64,000 nt of DNA from Flavisolibacter longurius (lineage in GTDB: Bacteria > Bacteroidota > Bacteroidia > Chitinophagales > Chitinophagaceae): the NCBI GenBank assembly GCA_013327885.1, contig JABUMY010000016.1, positions 93,008 to 157,007 on the forward strand, in the 5' to 3' direction. The notes under the pieces are model-generated. The model searched no databases and was not told the DNA's origin. It worked only from the letters and a program-made list of their open reading frames with translations. Positions 1 through 7,791 of the stretch are shown piece after piece (the stretch's first letter is position 1; every line of letters starts with the position of its first letter). The position numbers and the translations under genes were made by a program.

Positions 1-1348
1 TCTCCTTCAGCATTTTGCTGCTCATTTGCGCATTGCAATAAACACCAAGCGTTTCTTTGTAGCGTTCTTCTTGTATGTTTCGTGCCCTGATCACTTTTTC
101 GCGGATGGTAGCAGAGGGTTCCTGTTGCCGCAGTGTTGACAATTCGCTAAAGGGCACCGGCGTTACTTCCACGTGCAGGTCAATACGGTCGAGCAGGGGA
201 CCGGAAATTTTGTTCAAATATTTTTGCACGGCGCCCGGTGGACAAGTGCACTGCTTATCCGGGTGATTGTAAAAACCGCAGGGGCAGGGGTTCATTGAGG
301 CAATGAGCATAAACGACGCCGGGAAGTCTACGGCTACCTTTGCCCGTGAGATGGTGATGCGCCGCTCTTCCATTGGCTGCCGCATCACTTCCAGCACCGT
401 GCGTTTAAATTCGGGAAGCTCATCCAGGAAAAGAACGCCGTTATGCGCCAGCGAAATTTCGCCGGGTTGCGGTACGCCTCCGCCGCCGACAAGTCCCGCA
501 TCACTTATGGTATGGTGCGGACTGCGAAACGGCCGCTTTGCAATCAGGGTTGTGTTCTCCGGTAACTTGCCTGCTACCGAATGAATTTTGGTGGTTTCCA
601 GCGCTTCGTGCAGCGAGAGTGGCGGAAGAATGGTGGGCAGGCGCTTGGCCAGCATTGTTTTTCCGGCACCGGGCGGACCGATCAAAATGGCATTATGCCC
701 GCCCGCCGCAGCAATCTCCAGGGCCCGTTTGATGTTTTCCTGTCCTTTTACATCGGCAAAATCAATTTCAAAATCGTACTGCGAGTCAAAAAACTCTTCC
801 CTTGTGTTGACTGTTACCGGCTGCAGGCTTTGTTCCCCGCTTTCGAAAAACTCAATCACCTCACGAATGTGCTTTACACCGTACACCGCCAGGTTGTTCA
901 CCATACCGGCCTCTCTTGCATTGGCAATGGGAACGATCAATCCTTTAAAGCCCTCTTTTCTTGCCTGGATGGCAATGGGCAGCGCTCCTTTGATGGGCCG
1001 TACTTCGCCATCGAGGCTTAGTTCACCCATAATAATATAACGGTCGATGGCCTCGCCATTTTTCATTTGCTTGATGGCCGACAGGATGCCCACGGCAATG
1101 GGCAGGTCAAAAGCGGTCCCGCTTTTTTTAATGTCGGCCGGCGCCAGGTTTACCAGCACCCGGGTGCGGGCCATTTCCTTGCCAATGCATTTAAATGTGC
1201 TTTCAATGCGCTGCATGCTTTCTTTGACGGCATTGTCGGCCAGGCCCACAATAAGAGAGCCGGTGTTGGAGCCCATCCAGTTTACTTCCACGGTGATGGT
1301 GATGGCTTCTACGCCGTAAACCGCGCTGCCAAAGGTTTTTACAAGCAT
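1..1348 (-). CDS. yifB: YifB/ComM family magnesium-chelatase-like AAA+ ATPase (3' end outside window)
   Basis: About 449 codons are visible from an ATG at 1348 leftwards; the C-terminus is cut by the window edge. The N-terminal part (about residues 20-150) has the Lon-protease-like fold typical of YifB/ComM, with the signature LVNLAPADIKKSGTAFDLP. A Walker A motif (GPPGAGKTMLAKRLP) lies near residue 221, followed by the chelatase-type segments FRSPHHTISDAGLVGGG and LFLDELPEF (Walker B), and then a cysteine cluster (NPCPCGFYNHPDKQCTC) seen in this family. In ComM-type proteins the hexamer is a helicase that promotes branch migration during natural transformation; that role is family knowledge and was not tested here. 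The gene diverges from nrdJ. The start is the only ATG giving the family N-terminus MLVKTFGSAVYGVEA. Identity is secure; the function in this organism is inferred. Confidence 0.93.
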   Translation of the reverse strand, partial: MLVKTFGSAVYGVEAITITVEVNWMGSNTGSLIVGLADNAVKESMQRIESTFKCIGKEMARTRVLVNLAPADIKKSGTAFDLPIAVGILSAIKQMKNGEAIDRYIIMGELSLDGEVRPIKGALPIAIQARKEGFKGLIVPIANAREAGMVNNLAVYGVKHIREVIEFFESGEQSLQPVTVNTREEFFDSQYDFEIDFADVKGQENIKRALEIAAAGGHNAILIGPPGAGKTMLAKRLPTILPPLSLHEALETTKIHSVAGKLPENTTLIAKRPFRSPHHTISDAGLVGGGGVPQPGEISLAHNGVLFLDELPEFKRTVLEVMRQPMEERRITISRAKVAVDFPASFMLIASMNPCPCGFYNHPDKQCTCPPGAVQKYLNKISGPLLDRIDLHVEVTPVPFSELSTLRQQEPSATIREKVIRARNIQEERYKETLGVYCNAQMSSKMLKE

Positions 1349-1385
1349 GCGTAAAGATAGTTTTGGTATTGGGGATTATTAAAGA

Positions 1386-1417
1386 GACAAATTTTTTCCG
1401 CATGATCAAAATTTGTC
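1386..1417. promoter_or_regulatory. Perfect 10-bp inverted repeat in the yifB/nrdJ intergenic region
   Basis: GACAAATTTT at 1386-1395 is matched by its reverse complement at 1408-1417 with a 12-nt spacer. It is 38 bp upstream of the yifB start and has no T-tract, so it looks more like an operator or a 5' UTR hairpin than a terminator. The regulator is unknown. Confidence 0.4.
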
Positions 1418-1496
1418 CCATTGTGTTGAAATCTGTGGTGCCAATTTTTGTCGCCCCAATTTTTTATTTCTTGTAGTAACCTATTCATTTCATTAG

Positions 1497-1641
1497 TTAT
1501 GCACAGAATGTTTTCCTTTAATGTGAATAAAACTCGGGTTTCCGGCCAACATATTTGTTTTTTAAGCGGATTCCTGGTTCCAATCCCCATCCTGCCTGCA
1601 TCTCATTTTTCCGCACATGATTTATCCACCTATGTGCATAT
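1497..1641. promoter_or_regulatory. Cluster of DnaA-box-like sites upstream of nrdJ
   Basis: Two perfect matches to TTATNCACA lie 17 bp apart: TTATGCACA at 1497-1505 (+) and TGTGAATAA at 1522-1530 (-). Two sites with one mismatch follow: TTATCCACC at 1622-1630 (+) and TGTGCATAT at 1633-1641 (-). The 394-bp intergenic region (1349-1742) is AT-rich. DnaA boxes near ribonucleotide reductase genes are known from E. coli nrdAB, so this may be DnaA control of nrdJ; an origin-like function is also possible. No cobalamin riboswitch was recognised by eye. Confidence 0.45.
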
Positions 1642-1742
1642 CTCTGGCCCCTTTTTTTCGACTGGTAAATCTACTTTCGTCTTCCCCCGAAACTTTTTTT
1701 GAGGACGAAAACCTACTTCAATCAATATAAATTATTCAGGAC

Positions 1743-4700
1743 ATGGCAAGTGCAAAAAAAACCACAACAAAAGGACTCCGGTTCACCCGGAAGTACACAC
1801 GTGACGAAGTCAGCGTGTTTGATCTGTTTCAGTACGATTACCGTACATCCGTGATCCGGAACCCTAGCGGCGAAGTGGTATTTGAGATGAACAACGTGGA
1901 AGTGCCCAAGCAGTGGAGCCAGATTGCCACGGACATCCTTGCCCAAAAATATTTCCGCAAAGCCGGCGTACCCCAACCCGATGGTTCGCTGGGCCGCGAA
2001 ACATCCGTAAAACAAGTAGCACACCGCATGGCCAACTGCTGGCGGGTATGGGGCGAAAAGTATGGCTACTTCGCCACCGAACAAGACGCCCAGGTTTTTT
2101 ACGATGAACTGGTTTACTCTATCCTGAACCAAATGTGTGTGCCCAACAGCCCGCAGTGGTTCAACACCGGTCTTCACGAAAGCTATGGCATTACCGGCAA
2201 ACCCCAGGGTCATTATTATGTAGACCAGGCCGACGGCCAATTGAAAAAATCAACTAACGCCTACGAGCGTCCGCAACCCCACGCCTGCTTTATCCTGAGC
2301 GTGGAAGATGACCTGGTAGGCGATGGCGGCATCATGGACCTTTGGGTTCGCGAAGCCCGCATCTTTAAATATGGTTCCGGTGTAGGAACCAACTATAGCA
2401 ATATCCGCGGCGAAGGCGAAAAGCTGAGCGGCGGTGGTACCTCTTCGGGTCTCATGTCCTTCCTGAAGATTGGTGACCGTGCAGCTGGTGCCATTAAAAG
2501 CGGCGGTACAACACGCCGTGCGGCCAAAATGGTTTGTCTCGATATTGATCACCCGGAAATTGAGCAGTTTGTCAACTGGAAAGTAGAAGAAGAAAAGAAA
2601 GTAGCCGCCCTGATCGAAGCGGGCTATGCGTCCGACTACGAAGGTGAAGCTTATCGCACCGTCAGCGGACAAAACTCCAACAACTCCGTTCGTATTCCGA
2701 ATGAATTTTTTGAGAAGCTGGAAAAAGGCGAAGACTGGGAACTGAAAGCCCGTACCGATGGTCGTGTGATGAAAAAAGTTCCGGCCAAAGAACTGTGGAA
2801 CCAGATCTCTTACGCCGCCTGGCGTTGTGCCGATCCGGGAACGCAATACAATACCACCATTAACGAGTGGCATACCTGCCCCGAAGGTGGTGAGATCCGT
2901 GCCTCCAACCCCTGCTCGGAGTACATGTTCCTCGACAACACGGCTTGTAACCTGGCTTCTGCCAACCTGATCAAGTTCTTCAACTTCGAGAACAATACAC
3001 TGGATGTTGAAGGTTTTGAATACGTGTGCCGCCTGTGGACAACCGTACTGGAAATTTCCGTACTGATGGCGCAGTTCCCTTCGAAAGAAGTGGCACAACT
3101 GAGCTACGAATACCGTACACTGGGCTTGGGTTATGCCAACCTGGGTACTGTGTTGATGGTAAGCGGTATTCCATACGACAGCGAAAAAGCAAGAGCCATT
3201 GCCGGTTCTATTACCGCTATCATGACGGGTATTGCCTATAAAACATCGGCTGAAATGGCTGAAGTGATGGGTGCCTTCCCCCGTTACGAAGAAAACAAAG
3301 CCCACATGCTGCGGGTAATGCGTAACCACCGCCTGGCTGCGTATGATGCTGACAGTTATGAAGGCCTGAGCGTAAAGCCACAAGGCCTGAAAGCACAATA
3401 TTGCCCTGATTACCTGCTGAAAGCCGCCTGCAAGGCATGGGATGATGCGGTGGAACTGGGTGAGAAGTTTGGCTACAGAAACGCCCAGGCAACCGTGATT
3501 GCGCCAACCGGAACCATCGGTTTGGTAATGGATTGCGATACAACCGGTGTAGAACCTGATTTTGCCCTGGTGAAATTTAAAAAACTTTCCGGTGGCGGTT
3601 ACATGAAAATTGTAAACCAATCGGTACCGGTAGCGTTAACCAACCTGGGTTATAACGAAAAAGAACGCGACGCCATCATTAAATATGCTGTGGGTGCCGG
3701 AACCTTTGCCGGTGCGCCACACATCAACCACCAAACACTGAGCGAAAAAGGCTTTATTGCCGCTGAAATTGCCAAACTCGATAAAGCTGTTGGCAGCGCC
3801 TTCGAGATCGGTTTTGTTTTCAACGTATATAATTTAGGAGAAGAGTGCCTGCAACGCCTCGGCTTCACCCCCGAACAATACTACAACTTTGAATGGAGCC
3901 TGCTGGAAGCACTGGGCTTTACCGACGAGCAGATTGAAGCTGCCAACGATTACGTTTGCGGTACCATGACGACCGAAGGAGCGCCTTACCTGAAGGCCGA
4001 GCACTACCCGGTGTTTGATTGCGCCAACAAGTGTGGTAAAAAAGGGCAGCGTTTCATTCATGCACACGGCCACATTCGCATGATGGGTGCAGCGCAACCG
4101 TTTATTTCCGGCGCCATTTCCAAAACCATTAACCTGCCACACGAAGCAGAAGTGGAAGAAATTGCGGATTCTTATTTACTGAGCTGGCAGTTGGGCCTAA
4201 AAGCGTGTGCCCTGTACCGTGATGGTTCCAAACTGTCGCAGCCGCTGAGCAACAAGAGCGATAAGAAAAAGAAAGAGACAGAGGTTGAGGCAAAGGCTGA
4301 GGAACTCCAGACACCAGACGCCAAACCCCAAACCGATTCTGCCATCGTTGACCTGGGCAAATTAACCATCCAGGAGCTATTGGAAGAAGTACAAAAACGT
4401 GTACAGGCTTCACCCGATACGCAACTGAAACGCCAGTTGGCCACCATCGTAGAACGTCGATCATTGCCGGCCAAGCGCCGCGGCTTTACGCAAAAGGCCA
4501 AGATCAACGGGCAGGCCATTTTTGTTCGCACCGGCGAATACGGCGACGGAACCCTGGGAGAGATCTTTATTGATATGGCCAAAGAAGGCGCTACCATGCG
4601 TAGCATGCTGAACTGTTTTGCCATTGCTGTTTCCGTAGGCCTGCAATACGGTGTGCCGCTGGATGAATACGTAGAAAAATTTGTGTTCACCAAGTTCGAT

Positions 4701-5093
4701 CCGGCCGGATTTGTGGAGCATCCGAACATTAAATCATCTACCTCTATCATTGATTTTATCTTCCGCTTGCTGGGTTACGAGTACCTGAACCGCACAGACC
4801 TTGTGCATGTGCTGGACAAGCCGGAAGTAAGCAACACCGGTGAGGACGATTGGGACGAGCCGGTAAAGCAGCCTGAATTGTCGAGTGTTCGGGTTGTGGC
4901 CAACACAACCCAGAGTGTAAAAGCCCAGGCAGCCGCAACACCCAAAAGCAGCAATGCGCTGGATGCCGTGAATGTGGCAGCCCGCAGCATGCAAAGCGAT
5001 GCGCCGGCCTGTAACACCTGCGGACACATTACGGTGCGGAGCGGTACTTGTTACAAGTGTTTGAACTGTGGTAACAGTATGGGTTGCAGTTAA
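1743..5093 (+). CDS. nrdJ: Vitamin B12-dependent (class II) ribonucleotide reductase
   Basis: This 1116-residue protein reduces ribonucleotides to deoxyribonucleotides using adenosylcobalamin as radical source. Visible family motifs are PNSPQWFNTGLHESYGI near residue 135, the substrate-site HACFILSVEDDL, the finger-loop segment NPCSEYMFLDNTACNLAS near residue 393, and PTGTIGLVMDCDTTGVEPDF near 586. The C-terminal part has a TSCPD-type domain (about 910-1015) and ends in a cysteine-rich tail (CNTCGHITVRSGTCYKC, then CLNCG, then MGCS) that serves as redox shuttle or zinc site in the family. A lysine/glutamate-rich linker near residues 840-870 includes a stretch encoded by a 7-nt period repeat (4313-4334). 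The ATG at 1743 fits the family N-terminus. The gene is monocistronic, with terminators following at 5120-5268. Confidence 0.95.
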   Translation: MASAKKTTTKGLRFTRKYTRDEVSVFDLFQYDYRTSVIRNPSGEVVFEMNNVEVPKQWSQIATDILAQKYFRKAGVPQPDGSLGRETSVKQVAHRMANCWRVWGEKYGYFATEQDAQVFYDELVYSILNQMCVPNSPQWFNTGLHESYGITGKPQGHYYVDQADGQLKKSTNAYERPQPHACFILSVEDDLVGDGGIMDLWVREARIFKYGSGVGTNYSNIRGEGEKLSGGGTSSGLMSFLKIGDRAAGAIKSGGTTRRAAKMVCLDIDHPEIEQFVNWKVEEEKKVAALIEAGYASDYEGEAYRTVSGQNSNNSVRIPNEFFEKLEKGEDWELKARTDGRVMKKVPAKELWNQISYAAWRCADPGTQYNTTINEWHTCPEGGEIRASNPCSEYMFLDNTACNLASANLIKFFNFENNTLDVEGFEYVCRLWTTVLEISVLMAQFPSKEVAQLSYEYRTLGLGYANLGTVLMVSGIPYDSEKARAIAGSITAIMTGIAYKTSAEMAEVMGAFPRYEENKAHMLRVMRNHRLAAYDADSYEGLSVKPQGLKAQYCPDYLLKAACKAWDDAVELGEKFGYRNAQATVIAPTGTIGLVMDCDTTGVEPDFALVKFKKLSGGGYMKIVNQSVPVALTNLGYNEKERDAIIKYAVGAGTFAGAPHINHQTLSEKGFIAAEIAKLDKAVGSAFEIGFVFNVYNLGEECLQRLGFTPEQYYNFEWSLLEALGFTDEQIEAANDYVCGTMTTEGAPYLKAEHYPVFDCANKCGKKGQRFIHAHGHIRMMGAAQPFISGAISKTINLPHEAEVEEIADSYLLSWQLGLKACALYRDGSKLSQPLSNKSDKKKKETEVEAKAEELQTPDAKPQTDSAIVDLGKLTIQELLEEVQKRVQASPDTQLKRQLATIVERRSLPAKRRGFTQKAKINGQAIFVRTGEYGDGTLGEIFIDMAKEGATMRSMLNCFAIAVSVGLQYGVPLDEYVEKFVFTKFDPAGFVEHPNIKSSTSIIDFIFRLLGYEYLNRTDLVHVLDKPEVSNTGEDDWDEPVKQPELSSVRVVANTTQSVKAQAAATPKSSNALDAVNVAARSMQSDAPACNTCGHITVRSGTCYKCLNCGNSMGCS
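4313..4334 (+). repeat. CCAAACN-type 7-nt period repeat inside nrdJ
   Basis: Three 7-nt units (CCAGACG, CCAAACC, CCAAACC) lie in frame in the inter-domain linker of nrdJ and encode PDAKPQT-type residues. The same word array occurs in frame in guaA (about 19101-19131). Confidence 0.6.
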
Positions 5094-5119
5094 GCGATAG
5101 GTCAACATTTTTACCTAAT

Positions 5120-5170
5120 AAACTTTTCAAACCTAACAGGTCTTTAAGACCTGTTAGGTTTGAAAAGTTT
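5120..5170. terminator. 25-bp perfect inverted repeat downstream of nrdJ
   Basis: Arms 5120-5144 and 5146-5170 are perfectly complementary around a single base. The hairpin begins 26 bp after the nrdJ stop. It ends in TTTT on the + strand, so it may terminate nrdJ, but its length and near-zero loop also fit a dispersed palindromic repeat containing AACCTAACAGGT. Confidence 0.6.
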
Positions 5171-5240
5171 TCATATTTATTACGATCTCATTTTAAAATA
5201 ACGATGGACGGTAAAACCAACCTATGTTCCCGAACCAACA

Positions 5241-5268
5241 AAAAATCCCGCTGCGAGGCGGGATTTTT
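5241..5268. terminator. Bidirectional rho-independent terminator
   Basis: AAAAATCCCGC (5241-5251) pairs with GCGGGATTTTT (5258-5268) over a short loop. It has an A-tract and a T-tract and sits between convergent genes (nrdJ and the leftward gene ending at 5310). Confidence 0.85.
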
Positions 5269-5309
5269 ATTTCCATCAATTGATCGAAATGGGCAGGTAA
5301 ATTCAACTG

Positions 5310-6449
5310 TCACTTACTTGCCAAGGTCACTTTTACGATCTCGCCACCACCGGGAGGCATACCAAAACCCCAGTTGGAAACATACAGGTTGCCATCAGGT
5401 CCCATCGTCATGCCTGTAGGCAGGTTAAGGCCGGAGACAATCACTTCTTTACTGCCATTGGGCTCAACCTTTACAATACGGCCGGTGCCAGGGGTGGGGA
5501 ACATGGCACCGCTTGTCATTTCCAATACGTACATGCGTGACTGTTGGTCGATCACTAACCCCAGGATGGCTGAAAACCCTGTGGCAACTGTCTGTATCTT
5601 ACCAGCCGGATTGGCCTTGTAGATGGCCGATTGCGGTTGAATGGGAAATGTGCCCAGGTTGCCAAAATAAAAATTGCCTTTATAGGCCAGGGCGGTTGGC
5701 ACAATATGACCCTGTGTTGCCGAAATGTCGGCTACTTCTGTGATCTGGCCATTCAGGTCTACCCTCGCCAGAATTCCCTGGTTGGGTTCAATGGCATAAA
5801 AGGAATTGCCCTTCGTGACCATGCTGTACCACACTCCTTCCGGTTCAAAATCATCAGCAGGGTTTTGAGCGGGATTCGCCAGCAACCAGGCACCCAGGTT
5901 GGCAATTAGTGTAGCAGACCCGTTCGGGTTGATGCGAAAAATACCGTTTGGCATACTTGTTACCCCATGCGAACAGCCTGCACCGGCCATCAGTACATAA
6001 AGCGTATTGCCGATAAAGGCGACGTCGGAGGGTCCCATGATACTGGGATTAAGCCCAGCGTCCTGGCTGGATGCCAATTGGTCTGTGATCACCGTACGCT
6101 GGCCCTCCATACTAATTTTTGATACACCACCACTGGTAGGGCTTCCTGTAAATGGACCTACCGGCAGACCAACCTGTATGTCGGGACAGATGGCTGCCGT
6201 GGACATGGTGCCACCAGTACCGGCTTCGGCAACATAGAGGTTGCCATCCGGTCCAAACTTCAACCCGCGGGGATTGTTCAGGCCCTTGTACAAAACTGAA
6301 ACCGTTGCCGATCCGGCGGGTTTCTTTTTGGCAGTGATCTCTTCATTTTCTGTTGCCGGTAAAGGACCGGGTCTTGCCTCTTTTTTACAGGCACCCAGCA
6401 GAAGGCAAAGCACGGAGAACAAGGAAAGGGAAAGTCTGACTTTTTTCAT
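5310..6449 (-). CDS. ScyD/ScyE-family beta-propeller lipoprotein
   Basis: 379 residues. The N-terminus (MKKVRLSLSLFSVLCLLLGACKK) is a lipoprotein signal peptide with a LLGAC lipobox, so the mature protein should be membrane-anchored outside the cytoplasm. The rest repeats the NHL-like pattern GLxFGPDGNLYVAE: it occurs near residue 65 (GLKFGPDGNLYVAEAG) and again near the C-terminus (GMTMGPDGNLYVSNWG), with PSDVAFIGNTLYVL and IFRINPNGSATLIANLG in between. This is typical of ScyD/ScyE-like propellers, named after a cyanobacterial scytonemin gene although most bacterial members have no known role. It stands alone between terminators, divergent from the next gene. The specific function is unknown. 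Confidence 0.8.
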   Translation of the reverse strand: MKKVRLSLSLFSVLCLLLGACKKEARPGPLPATENEEITAKKKPAGSATVSVLYKGLNNPRGLKFGPDGNLYVAEAGTGGTMSTAAICPDIQVGLPVGPFTGSPTSGGVSKISMEGQRTVITDQLASSQDAGLNPSIMGPSDVAFIGNTLYVLMAGAGCSHGVTSMPNGIFRINPNGSATLIANLGAWLLANPAQNPADDFEPEGVWYSMVTKGNSFYAIEPNQGILARVDLNGQITEVADISATQGHIVPTALAYKGNFYFGNLGTFPIQPQSAIYKANPAGKIQTVATGFSAILGLVIDQQSRMYVLEMTSGAMFPTPGTGRIVKVEPNGSKEVIVSGLNLPTGMTMGPDGNLYVSNWGFGMPPGGGEIVKVTLASK

Positions 6450-6686
6450 TGCATGCGCTTTTAGAATGGTTTAAAATTGTTGAAGGTTTCTCAACGGCTA
6501 TCGACGCAAAAACGCATTCATGGAGTGATCAAAAAGGTTCGCAGGGTATGCGGGTTATACAGTAGTAAAAGCGGGGAATGTTCTGTAAGGTAGACAATGT
6601 TACCGGTATTTGGAAACAGCAATACTACCGGGTAGGCACACCTACTTTAACCTTTTGCTTTTGCATTCGCTGCTTAGCTTCAAACC

Positions 6687-7241
6687 ATGAAACCACTGCT
6701 CCTGGTTTGTTTCGTTTTCGTTGTGCAAATCGCCTTCGGCCAAAGCCTCGATTATATCAGCGTTCGCAAGCCCAACGGCCGGGTGCTGAAGAATGTTTAC
6801 TCCGGTTCCAATGTATTGTTGCAATTGACCGATGGCAACTACCTGCAAGGGCCCGTGCAGTCGGTTCGCAACGACAGCCTTTTTGTGATACGTTACGACA
6901 TCCGGTACTATCCCACCAATTTGGGGACCTATGTAAGGGATACGATCAGCACGTCTGTTATTGGTGCCCGCTTCCAGGATATCAAACGCATTCACCTGCA
7001 GCAGCGCAGGGGGTTTCTAAAACGTGTGTCCGGTCCTTTGCTGATGATCGGCGGTGGTGGCTATATTGCCCTCAATGTATTGAACGGAGGCTTTTACAAC
7101 GATTCGGTCACAAGTGCGGGAAACCTGCGCAAGATCGGTACGGCAGCCGGTGTTTTTGGACTGGGATTTTTGCTGCATAAACTGTTTGCTTCCGACGGCT
7201 TTAGCAAGCCAAAACACAGCATTGTTTATGTGGACCTGTAA
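6687..7241 (+). CDS. Hypothetical exported/membrane protein
   Basis: 184 residues, family not recognised. MKPLLLVCFVFVVQIAFGQS is a clear signal peptide. Residues about 25-110 look beta-rich and polar (YISVRKPNGRVLKNVYSGSN, then LLQLTDGNYLQGPVQSVRND), a pattern seen in small Bacteroidota proteins that bind or present at the envelope. Two hydrophobic glycine-rich stretches follow (GPLLMIGGGGYIALNVLNGG near 118 and IGTAAGVFGLGFLLHKLF near 152) that could be transmembrane helices. It is single, with 237 bp of DNA to the divergent lipoprotein gene and a terminator pair about 200 bp downstream. The function cannot be assigned. Confidence 0.75.
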   Translation: MKPLLLVCFVFVVQIAFGQSLDYISVRKPNGRVLKNVYSGSNVLLQLTDGNYLQGPVQSVRNDSLFVIRYDIRYYPTNLGTYVRDTISTSVIGARFQDIKRIHLQQRRGFLKRVSGPLLMIGGGGYIALNVLNGGFYNDSVTSAGNLRKIGTAAGVFGLGFLLHKLFASDGFSKPKHSIVYVDL

Positions 7242-7440
7242 TAACGATCATCGGATTATTTTCTTCGGGAAGGTTAGCAGTTCAACTACTAAAAACGCCG
7301 CTTCGCATGCTAGGATCGACGTTTTATGATGATGCCGAAATTTCGTTAGTAACTGTTTCTCACCTTTGCCTTCTCACCCTGTTACGTATGAAACCAACCG
7401 TATTTTTTGAAGAAGGCTTTGAGCAAAAACGGTTGAAGCC

Positions 7441-7497
7441 CTTACGGAAGCCGTAAGTTTTTGTAAAAAAAGATCCCGCTACACAGCGGGATCTTTT
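7441..7497. terminator. Two adjacent terminator hairpins
   Basis: CTTACGG/CCGTAAG (7441-7457) is followed by TTTTT and works rightward. AAAAGATCCCGCT/AGCGGGATCTTTT (7468-7480 and 7485-7497, loop ACAC) has runs on both sides and can serve both the rightward gene ending at 7241 and the leftward operon ending at 7505. Confidence 0.8.
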
Positions 7498-7504
7498 CAT
7501 TCGC

Positions 7505-7732
7505 TCAAAGCCCCAGCTTTCCACCGATATCGCCCATAAAATTGCTGGCGCCGCCGGCACTAGCGTCTGTGCCGCCCTGGTTGCCGCCGCTACCCAGCAC
7601 GCTGTCGATCTGGCTGCCAACCATCGGGTATTTCTGCTTTACAAAATTGGCCACAACACCTAAAACCTGCTGGGCCTTGTCGGCCGGGATACCTGTTTTT
7701 TCTACAATTTGGCTGATTAATTCCTGTACCAT
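7505..7732 (-). CDS. Small helical protein, related to the product at 11252-11434
   Basis: 75 residues. An amphipathic helical segment (EKTGIPADKAQQVLGVVANF, then VKQKYPMVGSQIDSVLG) is followed by a Gly/Ser/Ala-rich tail (GSGGNQGGTDASAGGASNF). The core AQxVLxxxxxFVxxKYPMxxxxxDSxxG is shared with the 60-residue protein at 11252-11434, so the two are probably paralogues. It is the last gene of a leftward operon. No signal peptide is seen, so it is probably cytoplasmic. The family was not named with certainty (DUF937/YidB-like proteins have a similar look) and the role is unknown. Confidence 0.7.
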   Translation of the reverse strand: MVQELISQIVEKTGIPADKAQQVLGVVANFVKQKYPMVGSQIDSVLGSGGNQGGTDASAGGASNFMGDIGGKLGL

Positions 7733-7791
7733 AAAATTGGGGTTTGTTCTAAGTTACAAAAGAATAAGACCAGCGGTTGCACCAAGCCAGT

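Noticed and set aside
1349..1742. Cobalamin riboswitch upstream of the B12-dependent reductase
   Set aside because: No B12-box-like core was seen by eye; a covariance-model search would settle it.
2250..3620. 456-codon ORF on the minus strand in nrdJ
   Set aside because: Antisense shadow of a strongly conserved gene; the translation has no family motif.
7388..7456. 22-codon ORF (MKPTVFFEEGFEQKRLKPLR...) ending in a terminator hairpin, like a leader peptide
   Set aside because: No regulated gene follows on the + strand and the 3' part is the hairpin itself; probably chance.
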